A stretch of DNA of 7,375 nt from an uncultured Prevotella sp. GTDB lineage: Bacteria; Bacteroidota; Bacteroidia; Bacteroidales; Bacteroidaceae. A program made the translations under genes and the position numbers. The notes beneath the pieces are model-generated. The model was not told the origin of the DNA, ran no database searches, and saw nothing but the letters and a program-made list of their open reading frames with translations. Positions 1-6,915 of the stretch are shown in pieces (the first letter of the stretch is position 1; each line of letters begins with the position of its first letter). The stretch spans positions 1 to 7,375 of the forward strand of contig CAMTJK010000163.1 of assembly GCA_947072805.1 (NCBI GenBank), given 5' to 3'.

Positions 1-85
1 TAACATTTTTAAATTCGGCATTCTAGGTGTAAATATTTGTTAATGAAAGTGGGGCAAATTATGCTCCCGATGGGTCGAAAAACGG
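1..85. other. Intergenic sequence, no gene seen
   Basis: This is AT-rich sequence at the left window edge with no supportable gene. A 61-codon open frame begins at 37 and runs through the palindromic element to 222, but its translation is dictated by the palindrome and has no domain character, so I treat it as chance. The words taacattttt at 1-10 and tgttaatgaaa at 39-49 resemble the inner edge of the 124-bp repeat further on, but they are too short to call another copy. Confidence 0.5.
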
Positions 86-104
86 TTACGTACGTGAGCT
101 CATC

Positions 105-145
105 GCGATTTCATCGATTTCGCATCGCCATTTCGATGAAATCGC
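105..145. repeat. Inner hairpin A of the palindromic element
   Basis: A 13-bp perfect inverted repeat: gcgatttcatcga at 105-117 pairs with tcgatgaaatcgc at 133-145 around a 15-base loop. Its left arm overlaps the inner extension of the outer stem (105-109), and its right arm shares 142-145 with hairpin B. The fully extended stems are therefore mutually exclusive at those bases. Confidence 0.8.
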
Positions 146-174
146 ATCGCGATATCGACGATATCGCGATGCGA
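142..174. repeat. Inner hairpin B, near-perfect 33-bp palindrome
   Basis: A 16-bp arm, tcgcatcgcgatatcg at 142-157, is followed by one central base (158) and then its exact reverse complement at 159-174. With essentially no loop it is better suited to cruciform extrusion, or to binding a dimeric protein or nuclease, than to a simple RNA hairpin. A run of six A follows immediately (174-179). Confidence 0.85.
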
Positions 175-255
175 AAAAAGCTATATCGCAATGAGCTCAC
201 GTACGTAAAGGCAAACCTATGAAATGGTATTACATCGCAAAACGCGTAACTCGCT

Positions 256-379
256 GACTATCAGTGCTCCCTATTTTAGATAAAAAGCGCTCATTTTTGC
301 GTCGTAGGTCACAAATCGAGGTTTGGGTGCCGATTAACACACGTTAAAGTCAAGATTTTTCTAAACTGTTAATGAAACT
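256..379 (-). repeat. 124-bp long inverted repeat, left copy
   Basis: Aligned without gaps to the reverse complement of 7252-7375, this matches at 112 of 124 positions (about 90%). The longest identical block is 23 bp (328-350) and includes the small inverted repeat ttaac-acac-gttaa at 334-347. Identity stops sharply after 379, which is 28 bp before the GH95 stop codon. On the left, identity reaches the last base available from the right copy, so the true repeat may extend leftward past 256, possibly through 209-255 into the palindromic element. Read on the minus strand it lies immediately 3' of the GH95 gene, exactly as the right copy lies 3' of the regulator. Confidence 0.92.
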
Positions 380-407
380 TTAACAATGCGTTTTCTCTAT
401 GCGGCGA

Positions 408-3400
408 CTACTTCCTCACGTACTTACCACCTTTGGTAATGACTATTCCGTGATAAGAGTCGTCCACTCTCATACCGCTTGTGGAATAGGCAGTGCCGCC
501 ACATTCTGCATCAGCATGGGCACGCAGCTGTACCGGCTCTACGCCGGTGACGCTGCTGATATCTACGAGCTCTATCTCCTGACCCGCTACCGTCGGTATG
601 TCATATACATAAGATGCCGGCAACTTTGTTTCGGGTATCTTCGAAGCGTTCACGACGATGGGGTCCGGCATAACATAAGGCTGTGTCAGAGCGTTGTCAT
701 TGTCTCCCGATGCAGTCTGCAATGCCTTGCCGTTTGCATATTTCAGTTCCGATGATGAGCGCAGACGCAGGTTGCCGCCTATCGCAGACTTCACCTTCAC
801 GGATACTATCTTTCCATCTTTCCACTGCATGTCAGTGATTTCGAATCCGCCACGTGCGCGCAGTCCTTTCACACGACCATCTTTCCATGCGGCAGGCAGG
901 GCAGGAAGCAGATGTACAAAACCGGCATGGCTCTGCAGCAGCATTTCCGCAATACCTGCACAGCATCCGAAATTGCCGTCAATCTGGAAGGGAGCATGTG
1001 CATCGAACATGTTTGCATAGGTTCCGCCGTCGGCATCGTTCATTGTGGCATTGGGGTCCATCAATCTCAGCTGGTTCTTGATGATGCTCAGGGCATGGTC
1101 GCCGTCAAGCATACGTGCCCAGAGACACACCTTCCAGCCCATTGACCATCCACGCGCAGCATCGCCGCGGCCTACGAGCGACTTGTGTACACCCTGATAG
1201 ATGGTAGTATTAGTATAGGGCGATACCTGATTGCCCGGATAGGCACCCCATATATGCGACAGGTGACGATGGGAATTGTTCTCCCTGTCCCAGTCTTCCT
1301 GCCACTCCTGCACCTGACCGTATTTGCCTATCTTGTACGGTGTGAGCTGTGCACGCAGGTCATCCAGTTCGCCGGCAAAGGTATTGTCACCGATAATGCG
1401 GGCTGCTTCTGCCGTATTCTTCAGCACGTCATAAACCATCTGGTTGTCCATGCTCACGCCGCCAAAGAGCGAGTAGTTGAAACTCTTGCCGTTATCATCG
1501 GTATAAGAGCCTAAGCCGGGATGATTCTCCGGAGAATTGGAGGGGCACACCACCATGTAACCTGTATTTGGGTCTTTTACGAGGAAGTCCTGATAGAACT
1601 GTGCGCAGCCTTTCAGCACGGGATATATTTCCGAAAGATACTGCTTGTCGCCCGAGAAGAGATACTTCTCCCACAGATGCGAACAGAACCACGCATTGCA
1701 TGTGGGCCATACTCCCACAGGACCGTTGTCTACCGGACCAGTTGTCCGCCACAGGTCGGTGTTATGGTGCAGCGTCCAGCCACGGGCACCATACATCTTC
1801 TCTGCCGTCTCTGCGCCGGTAACGCTTACATCTTTTACCATTTCAATAAACGGCATGTGGCACTCCGACAGATTGCAGACCTCTGCCGGCCAGTAGTTCA
1901 TCTCTACATTTATATTGGCAGTGTACTTTGAGTCCCATGCCGGATATTGGCGGGCATTGGGGTTCCATATGCCTTGCAGGTTGGCAGGCTGCGTGCCCGG
2001 CTGCGACGAGGAGATGAGCAGGTAGCGACCAAACTGGAAGTAATTGGCAATCAGCCCCGGATCGTCTCCGCCGATAGAGCGGAACTCCTTGATGCGCATT
2101 TCCGTGTCTTTCTGCTCTTGTACCGAATTGTTGCCCAGTTCAAGGGTCACACGTTCAAACTGCTTCTTGTAGCATGCCACATGGTCAGACAATGTAGCCT
2201 CGTAAGTCTTCTCCTTGTTCAGATATGAGGTGATATATGCCAAAGCCTTAGCCTCTGCGTCATCGCTTATGTCATTGTAGTTTACGAAGTTGGTAGCCGA
2301 AGATATGACGATTGTAGCGGCGTTGGCATCGGACACTTCTATGGTAGGAGCGGCGCTGTTGGAAGCCACCAGTCCCCACTCCTTGACATTCTGTATTGCT
2401 GTCGCACTTTGCGTTCCGCCCTCATTGAGCACCTTTATAAAGGTATAGCAGTTCAGCTTGTTAGGAACATTCTCTGTCAGTTCGCGTGCAGGAACGAGTG
2501 AAGCCTCTATCATTCCGTCGTCCGTTATCTTGTTTATGCCCAACTTCTCCATACCGCTCTTGTTTGGTGCGGCAAAGCATACGTTGAAATTCAGCTTTCC
2601 CGGTTCCGAAGCTTCTATGCGCATGATGGTGACGTTGTCTTCAAAGGATGTGAAGACAGTGCGGGTGTATGTCACACCATCTATTATATATGATATTACG
2701 GCAGTGGCATTGTTCATGTCGAGCGAACGTACATACCCCTGTGCATCTACGGCAGAGCCGTCAAGTCCGCATTCGTGCTCCTCGTCGTTGAAACGATGTC
2801 CCGGGAAGCCCACCAGCACACAACCGGCAGCCTGATACTGTGCTCCATGCGAGCCCTCCGACATCCAGTTGGGTATTGCCAGCTTCTGACCGGCAGCATA
2901 GTTTTTGTTGAAAATGTACTGCTGTACCTGCTTCAATACGTCTTTTGCCTTTGCATTGTAGTTGCGGTTCGGCGACTGTCCCCAGAAGGTATCTTCGTTC
3001 AGTTGCAGCGTGTCCTTGCTCACGCCTCCGCTTACCATTGCACCCAGTCGGCCATTGCCCAAAGGCAACGCCTCTTCCCAGTAGGTAGCAGGACGGTGAT
3101 ACCACAAGCGGTTGTGGCTGTCAAGCACCGGCGGTGGCACAGGACGTGTGTCGCCCGTAGTAAATCCTATGCTGATGGCTTCGGATAGTACGTTGTCTGC
3201 CATGTCGGCAAACACATTGGCAGGCAATGTGAGCGTATAAGACGTGCTGAGTTCGAGCTCGGCATAAGGGAACGATACCTTGTTGCTGCTTATTACAGGC
3301 TGTATTGTCTGCGTCTGACCGTTGGCGTTGTTTCTTAGCACAGCCTTCACCGTACCTACAGTCTTAACACTCTCGTTGAACAGCAGCGACACCTTGCCGG

Positions 3401-4163
3401 TAGGCAACACTCCTGTAGCTCCGTCTGCCGGCGTGGTAGAGACAAGCACGGGAGCCTGCACATCGTCTGCCAGGATGTTCAGATATTTCAGATTATAGTT
3501 GCTTGTCTTCGTGGCCGACTGTATCAACATGCGCACAATGAGGCGTTCCTTGTCGGAAGCATTCAGGTCATAGTTGGCATCTACATAAGTATTCCAGTGT
3601 GAGCCTGAAGTGTAATCGTCAAGCACCTTCCACGTCTGTCCTCCATCAACCGAATAGACCACTCCGAACTTGGTGCTGGAGCTGCTGCCGTCGCCGATGG
3701 AAAAGTTCAGCCTTATATTGTTAAGGGATGTTGTAGGCATTGACACCTCGAAATACTGGTCGTGCTTTGAACCGTCCGCATAGTCGCTCTTGGCAGTAAA
3801 CTTGTTCGTTGATGCCGTATTGAGGCGCAACAGATAATTAGGACCGGAGCCGCTGCTTGTCACCTGCCATTTTCCGTCGCTGGTATGCACCGTCACATGG
3901 CATTGTTCTGGCATGAGGGCACACTTGTTGGGCAGAAAATATGGCTGGGTGCTGCTCCATTGCGTGTTTGCAATCTGCGACCATCCCAGCGTATTAGGGG
4001 TATACACAGCCGTGGTGCCGCTTTTCTCGACATCATACCCCGTTGAAAATTCCCAGTGTGCCACTTCCGTCCGTATGGCAGAAGCCGCGACAGGGAACAG
4101 CAGGCATGCCAGCACTGCCAGCCCTGCCCGCATCTCTCTTAGTGATAACATCTTTTTAATCAT
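408..4163 (-). CDS. Secreted GH95 glycoside hydrolase (alpha-L-fucosidase type) with Big_5 domain and long N-terminal extension
   Basis: The protein has 1251 residues. GH95 enzymes are inverting exo-glycosidases that release terminal alpha-L-fucose, typically alpha-1,2-linked; a few members remove alpha-L-galactose. Residues 1-29 form a signal peptide ending AASA, with no lipobox Cys. Residues about 30-232 are an unassigned, probably beta-rich module. Residues about 236-336 form a Big_5/Ig-like domain (APVLVSTTPADGATGV...FADMADN). The GH95 region starts near 353 with LWYHRPATYWEEALPLGNGR and runs to about 1200. By analogy with Bifidobacterium AfcA, the expected catalytic residues are present: the Asn pair N750/N752 in TANINVEMNYWPAE, general acid E879 in SNSPEN, HRHLSH at 965-970, and D1062 in FQIDGNFG. 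The last 25 residues (YSTSGMRV...GIVITKGGKYVRK) resemble Bacteroidales C-terminal sorting tails. The core matches the usual family length (about 750-850); the extra length is N-terminal. The ATG at 4163 directly precedes a K-rich signal peptide in an AT-rich leader. The gene is divergent from the regulator. Specificity (fucose or galactose, host or plant glycan) cannot be read from the sequence. Confidence 0.93.
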   Translation of the reverse strand: MIKKMLSLREMRAGLAVLACLLFPVAASAIRTEVAHWEFSTGYDVEKSGTTAVYTPNTLGWSQIANTQWSSTQPYFLPNKCALMPEQCHVTVHTSDGKWQVTSSGSGPNYLLRLNTASTNKFTAKSDYADGSKHDQYFEVSMPTTSLNNIRLNFSIGDGSSSSTKFGVVYSVDGGQTWKVLDDYTSGSHWNTYVDANYDLNASDKERLIVRMLIQSATKTSNYNLKYLNILADDVQAPVLVSTTPADGATGVLPTGKVSLLFNESVKTVGTVKAVLRNNANGQTQTIQPVISSNKVSFPYAELELSTSYTLTLPANVFADMADNVLSEAISIGFTTGDTRPVPPPVLDSHNRLWYHRPATYWEEALPLGNGRLGAMVSGGVSKDTLQLNEDTFWGQSPNRNYNAKAKDVLKQVQQYIFNKNYAAGQKLAIPNWMSEGSHGAQYQAAGCVLVGFPGHRFNDEEHECGLDGSAVDAQGYVRSLDMNNATAVISYIIDGVTYTRTVFTSFEDNVTIMRIEASEPGKLNFNVCFAAPNKSGMEKLGINKITDDGMIEASLVPARELTENVPNKLNCYTFIKVLNEGGTQSATAIQNVKEWGLVASNSAAPTIEVSDANAATIVISSATNFVNYNDISDDAEAKALAYITSYLNKEKTYEATLSDHVACYKKQFERVTLELGNNSVQEQKDTEMRIKEFRSIGGDDPGLIANYFQFGRYLLISSSQPGTQPANLQGIWNPNARQYPAWDSKYTANINVEMNYWPAEVCNLSECHMPFIEMVKDVSVTGAETAEKMYGARGWTLHHNTDLWRTTGPVDNGPVGVWPTCNAWFCSHLWEKYLFSGDKQYLSEIYPVLKGCAQFYQDFLVKDPNTGYMVVCPSNSPENHPGLGSYTDDNGKSFNYSLFGGVSMDNQMVYDVLKNTAEAARIIGDNTFAGELDDLRAQLTPYKIGKYGQVQEWQEDWDRENNSHRHLSHIWGAYPGNQVSPYTNTTIYQGVHKSLVGRGDAARGWSMGWKVCLWARMLDGDHALSIIKNQLRLMDPNATMNDADGGTYANMFDAHAPFQIDGNFGCCAGIAEMLLQSHAGFVHLLPALPAAWKDGRVKGLRARGGFEITDMQWKDGKIVSVKVKSAIGGNLRLRSSSELKYANGKALQTASGDNDNALTQPYVMPDPIVVNASKIPETKLPASYVYDIPTVAGQEIELVDISSVTGVEPVQLRAHADAECGGTAYSTSGMRVDDSYHGIVITKGGKYVRK

Positions 4164-4384
4164 GTTTTTTTAAATTGTAAATTAGTTGTTTTTTCCTTTT
4201 CATTAAATACATCTTCAGCTTTGTCCGTATCGTGGAAGCTTCATGTCATGACGCTCCGAAGTCTTATGTAATGATGCTCCGGTATTGTCGTCTGCCCCAA
4301 AGCGGTTCACAAGAGTCTCATCTGCCCGTAACAGTATGATGAATCATTTGGGCTTGCACAACATGCCCGCCTGTACGATGATTG

Positions 4385-4412
4385 CAAAACTAAACATTAG
4401 GTGCTACCCAAA
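4385..4412 (-). promoter_or_regulatory. Candidate Bacteroidetes-type promoter for GH95
   Basis: On the minus strand, TAGTTTTG (4392 down to 4385) matches the Bacteroidetes -7 consensus TAnnTTTG exactly. A TTTG lies upstream at 4412-4409, but the spacer is 16 bases, somewhat shorter than usual. Use of this promoter would give a leader of roughly 215 nt before the GH95 start, long enough to contain the direct repeats noted in the intergenic region. A closer, non-consensus promoter cannot be excluded. Confidence 0.35.
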
Positions 4413-4423
4413 GGGTGAAAGAA

Positions 4424-4448
4424 GTACTTTTAAGAGGTAAAAACGTAC
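4424..4448. promoter_or_regulatory. Candidate operator palindrome between the two promoters
   Basis: The segment gtactttta (4424-4432) and the segment taaaaacgtac (4438-4448) form an inverted repeat with one bulged base around a 5-base centre (4433-4437). It sits between the candidate GH95 promoter (4385-4412) and the candidate regulator promoter (4499-4506), where one bound protein could affect both. AraC-family proteins more often bind direct repeats, so this may instead belong to another regulator or be chance in AT-rich DNA. Confidence 0.3.
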
Positions 4449-4498
4449 GGTTTAGCATGTTTTCGGATAAAATTACCCCCTATTCCTTTATTTTTTAG

Positions 4499-4506
4499 TA
4501 CTTTCG
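4499..4506 (+). promoter_or_regulatory. Candidate -7 promoter element for the regulator
   Basis: TACTTTCG matches the Bacteroidetes -7 consensus TAnnTTTG with one mismatch. It lies 21 bases before the regulator ATG, which would give a very short leader. I see no clear TTTG -33 box at the proper distance, so the promoter may be weak or activator-dependent. The leader has no Shine-Dalgarno sequence, as is normal in this phylum. Confidence 0.45.
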
Positions 4507-4527
4507 TGGAGCATTAGAATCTACAAC

Positions 4528-6915
4528 ATGAAACGCATCGCCTTACTATCGGCCATCATATTTCTCACCGTCGTGTCATGGGCAACCGACCGCAAAGTGC
4601 ACATACGGCATTTTGGAGAAAGCGACGGCTTCTCTACAACACTCGTAAGACACGCCATACAAGACAGCCTGGGCTATATATGGTTTGCTACATGGGACGG
4701 ACTGCGACGCTACGATGGCTACCAGTTCAAGACCTTCAAAGCACGCCCGGGCGACAACTGCCCCCTGGAGACCAACCGCATAAGTTTCATAAAGGAAGAT
4801 TCTGACCATAACATCATATGCTGGTCGAACGAAAAGTTCTACATCTTCAACAGAAAAACACAGCAATTCGAGACCTATCGCGGAGAGAACGTAAGGATAA
4901 CCTTCTACCACGCGCCACAAGAGGTGAAAGAACGCATAAGAAACGTGAAAGGACTTGAAGATACTGACATAAGCATACTGCTTCTTGACAGTCAGGACGG
5001 CGTGTGGATATATTCGCACAGAGGACTTGAAAGGGTATCTGTCGTTCCGGAACCGGTTGAGGTGAAGAGATATGGCAACGGAAGCAAAGAGGTAATCAGC
5101 GCCATATTCGTGGACAACAAGAAGCGCCTGTGGATTGCCGACAAGGACGGATATATTCACCTCAGCGACAAGGAGGCACAGACCATGTGGCTCGCCGCCG
5201 ATGGAAGCCTACGACATGAACGCACCTGCTTCGGATATGCAGCCTACAGCTTCTATGAAGACCAAAAGGGTACGTTGTGGATAGGTGCAAAGCCCGGAGG
5301 CCTGTTCCGCCTGACACCTGCCGGCAACGGCTATCGGGTACGACGTTTCACGCACAATGCCAACGATGCCTACAGCATAAACTGCGATGCCATATATGAC
5401 ATCTGCGAGGACAGTGCACACAGACTGGCAATAGCCACCTTCGGAGGCGGACTGAACATTGCGGAACCACAGCAAGACGGTACAATGAAATTCATACACT
5501 GCAACAACCTGCTGAAGTCATTTCCGCAAGAGGGCATGAAAAGCCGCTGCCTGCTGATGCTTCCTGACGGAACGGCACTGCTGGGCACCAACGACGGACT
5601 TTACACCTTCTCGCCCAATGAGCCGTACGGACAGATGCGTTTCCACGTAAACAAACGCAAACCCGACAATCCGGCAAGTCTGAACAGCAACTACGTAATG
5701 GAAATACTGAAAACGAAAGCCGGAGAAATATATATAGCCACGTCAGGAGGCGGCACAGAAAAGATAGTGTCACGCCATCTGCTCTGCGACACTATCCGTT
5801 TCAGACATTTCTCCGAGAGAGAAGGTGTGTCTTCTGACATGAACCAAACCCTTGCCGAAGACGACAGGGGAAATGTATGGATTGTATCGGCAGGTTCCTT
5901 CAGCCTGCTCAACACATCTACTGATGTGGCAACAAACTACTGGAGAATGCTGGATGCCAACGAACTGTTCACCGAAGCCACACCCGCCATGCTGCCCGAC
6001 GGAAGCATGGCACTCGGCACATCCGTAGGCACGCTAATGCTCCACCCTGACAACCTGAAAAAGAGCAGCTTCAAGCCAAGAATAGTGTTCAGCTGTGACA
6101 AAACGGTAGAACTAACGCCCGACGAGAAAAACTTCAGCATATGTTTTGCCGCACTTGACTACAACAAGAACGAAGAGATAATATATGCCTACAAGATGGA
6201 AGGCAAGGACAACACATGGCACTATACACGGCACAACGAACTGAACTACGTAAATCTCGCGCCGGGCACATATACGCTGCATATCAAATCGACCAACGGC
6301 GACGGCGTATGGGTGGACAACGAGGAGACGGTAATACTGCACCGCTCCGCCCACTTCAGCGAGACACCGCTTGCATGGATGCTGTACGGACTACTGTTTA
6401 CACTGATGCTGATGGCTATATGGGCGACGGCAAGGTATATACACACACTGAAAAAGGAACTGAAAGACATAAAGCTGACCAGCAAGGAACAGATAGAGGT
6501 GCTGGGAGCACGCATCAAGGAACTGCTGCCTATCAGCGAAGCCGTAAAGGAAATACAGGAAAACAGCCGGCAACTGAGCAACGAAGACCACCTGTTTTCA
6601 GAGAAGTTGAAAGCATATATAGAAGAGAACATAAGCAACCCCGATCTCTCCGTACTTGACATTGCACAAGCCATGAACGTAAGTCGCACCGTCCTCTTTG
6701 TACGTACGAAAAACATCTTCAACAGTTCTCCCAACAACTACGTACTGAACACACGCATCAACCATGCAAAGACACTGCTCACGCAGGCAGACATACACGT
6801 AGCGGAAGTGGCATACCGGTGTGGCTTCTCCGACCCCAAGTACTTCAGCCGATGCTTCAGAAAGCTGGTCGGCATGCTGCCAAAGGAATATGCCGAGAGC
6901 AACAAGAACGCCTGA
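4528..6915 (+). CDS. Membrane-spanning beta-propeller sensor/AraC regulator lacking kinase and receiver domains
   Basis: The protein has 795 residues. Residues 1-19 are a signal peptide or signal anchor (MKRIALLSAIIFLTVVSWA). Reg_prop-type propeller repeats follow at about 42-63 (DSLGYIWFATWDGLRRYDG), 152-170, 194-210, 242-261 (EDQKGTLWIGAKPGGLFR), 290-311, 342-360, 390-412, 441-460 (DDRGNVWIVSAG) and 486-506. A Y_Y_Y domain covers about 540-605 (YAYKMEGKDNTWHYT...LAPGTYTLHIKSTNGDG). A single membrane helix lies at about 614-634. A charged, probably coiled-coil linker (636-687) leads to an AraC/XylS domain at about 690-790, with HTH1 at SVLDIAQAMNVSRTVLF and HTH2 at VAEVAYRCGFSDPKYFSRCF. Classical HTCS regulators of about 1300-1400 residues carry HisKA, HATPase_c and a receiver between the membrane helix and the AraC domain. 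Here the reading frame is continuous and leaves no room for them. I infer a one-component regulator that reads a periplasmic sugar and binds DNA from the inner membrane, probably controlling the divergent GH95 gene. Confidence 0.92.
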   Translation: MKRIALLSAIIFLTVVSWATDRKVHIRHFGESDGFSTTLVRHAIQDSLGYIWFATWDGLRRYDGYQFKTFKARPGDNCPLETNRISFIKEDSDHNIICWSNEKFYIFNRKTQQFETYRGENVRITFYHAPQEVKERIRNVKGLEDTDISILLLDSQDGVWIYSHRGLERVSVVPEPVEVKRYGNGSKEVISAIFVDNKKRLWIADKDGYIHLSDKEAQTMWLAADGSLRHERTCFGYAAYSFYEDQKGTLWIGAKPGGLFRLTPAGNGYRVRRFTHNANDAYSINCDAIYDICEDSAHRLAIATFGGGLNIAEPQQDGTMKFIHCNNLLKSFPQEGMKSRCLLMLPDGTALLGTNDGLYTFSPNEPYGQMRFHVNKRKPDNPASLNSNYVMEILKTKAGEIYIATSGGGTEKIVSRHLLCDTIRFRHFSEREGVSSDMNQTLAEDDRGNVWIVSAGSFSLLNTSTDVATNYWRMLDANELFTEATPAMLPDGSMALGTSVGTLMLHPDNLKKSSFKPRIVFSCDKTVELTPDEKNFSICFAALDYNKNEEIIYAYKMEGKDNTWHYTRHNELNYVNLAPGTYTLHIKSTNGDGVWVDNEETVILHRSAHFSETPLAWMLYGLLFTLMLMAIWATARYIHTLKKELKDIKLTSKEQIEVLGARIKELLPISEAVKEIQENSRQLSNEDHLFSEKLKAYIEENISNPDLSVLDIAQAMNVSRTVLFVRTKNIFNSSPNNYVLNTRINHAKTLLTQADIHVAEVAYRCGFSDPKYFSRCFRKLVGMLPKEYAESNKNA

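Larger units (their letters stand above)
86..208. repeat. Nested palindromic element (123 bp, 18-bp perfect terminal inverted repeats)
   Basis: Positions 86-103 (ttacgtacgtgagctcat) are the exact reverse complement of 191-208. After a one-base mismatch (104/190) pairing continues for five more bases (105-109 with 185-189). Inside lie two further strong inverted repeats (105-145 and 142-174), so a transcript or single strand could fold as an outer stem carrying two hairpins, like a three-way junction. The interior is built almost entirely of atcgc/gcgat words, unlike any neighbouring sequence. The form fits REP/BIME-like or MITE-like dispersed intergenic palindromes. No transposase is encoded in the window, so any mobility would have to be supplied elsewhere. 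The family is not identified. Confidence 0.85.
4164..4527. promoter_or_regulatory. Divergent intergenic control region between GH95 and regulator
   Basis: These 364 bp separate two divergently transcribed genes and have no credible ORF, with stops in all frames I translated. The GH95-proximal part (4161-4200) is very AT-rich. The middle part (about 4230-4380) is richer in GC and carries imperfect direct repeats: atgacgctccg at 4248-4258 and atgatgctccg at 4271-4281, 23 bp apart, plus tcgtctgcccc at 4288-4298 and tcatctgcccg at 4318-4328, 30 bp apart. The part nearest the regulator holds both candidate promoters and a palindrome. An AraC-type regulator encoded next door would be expected to bind here; that is inference. 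Confidence 0.6.

Noticed and set aside
1..50. Third partial copy of the 124-bp repeat
   Set aside because: Only short words (taacattttt, tgttaatgaaa) are shared, and they cannot be aligned over a meaningful length.
142..179. Rho-independent terminator (strong stem followed by A run)
   Set aside because: The stem has a one-base centre, so it would not form a normal terminator loop. A six-T run would follow the stem only on the strand where the A run lies before it, so the geometry is wrong for both directions.
86..208. CRISPR array
   Set aside because: The repeats are inverted and nested, not direct repeats with unique spacers of regular length, and no cas gene is present.
37..222. 61-codon plus-strand ORF through the palindromic element
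   Set aside because: Its amino-acid sequence is a by-product of atcgc/gcgat words and the perfect inverted repeats. There is no initiation signal, domain or codon-use support.
399..4173. Numerous plus-strand ORFs of 75-137 codons, and minus-strand 1495-1752 and 2761-3105
   Set aside because: All lie inside the GH95 gene in other frames. The GH95 frame has continuous domain and active-site support, so these are shadows.
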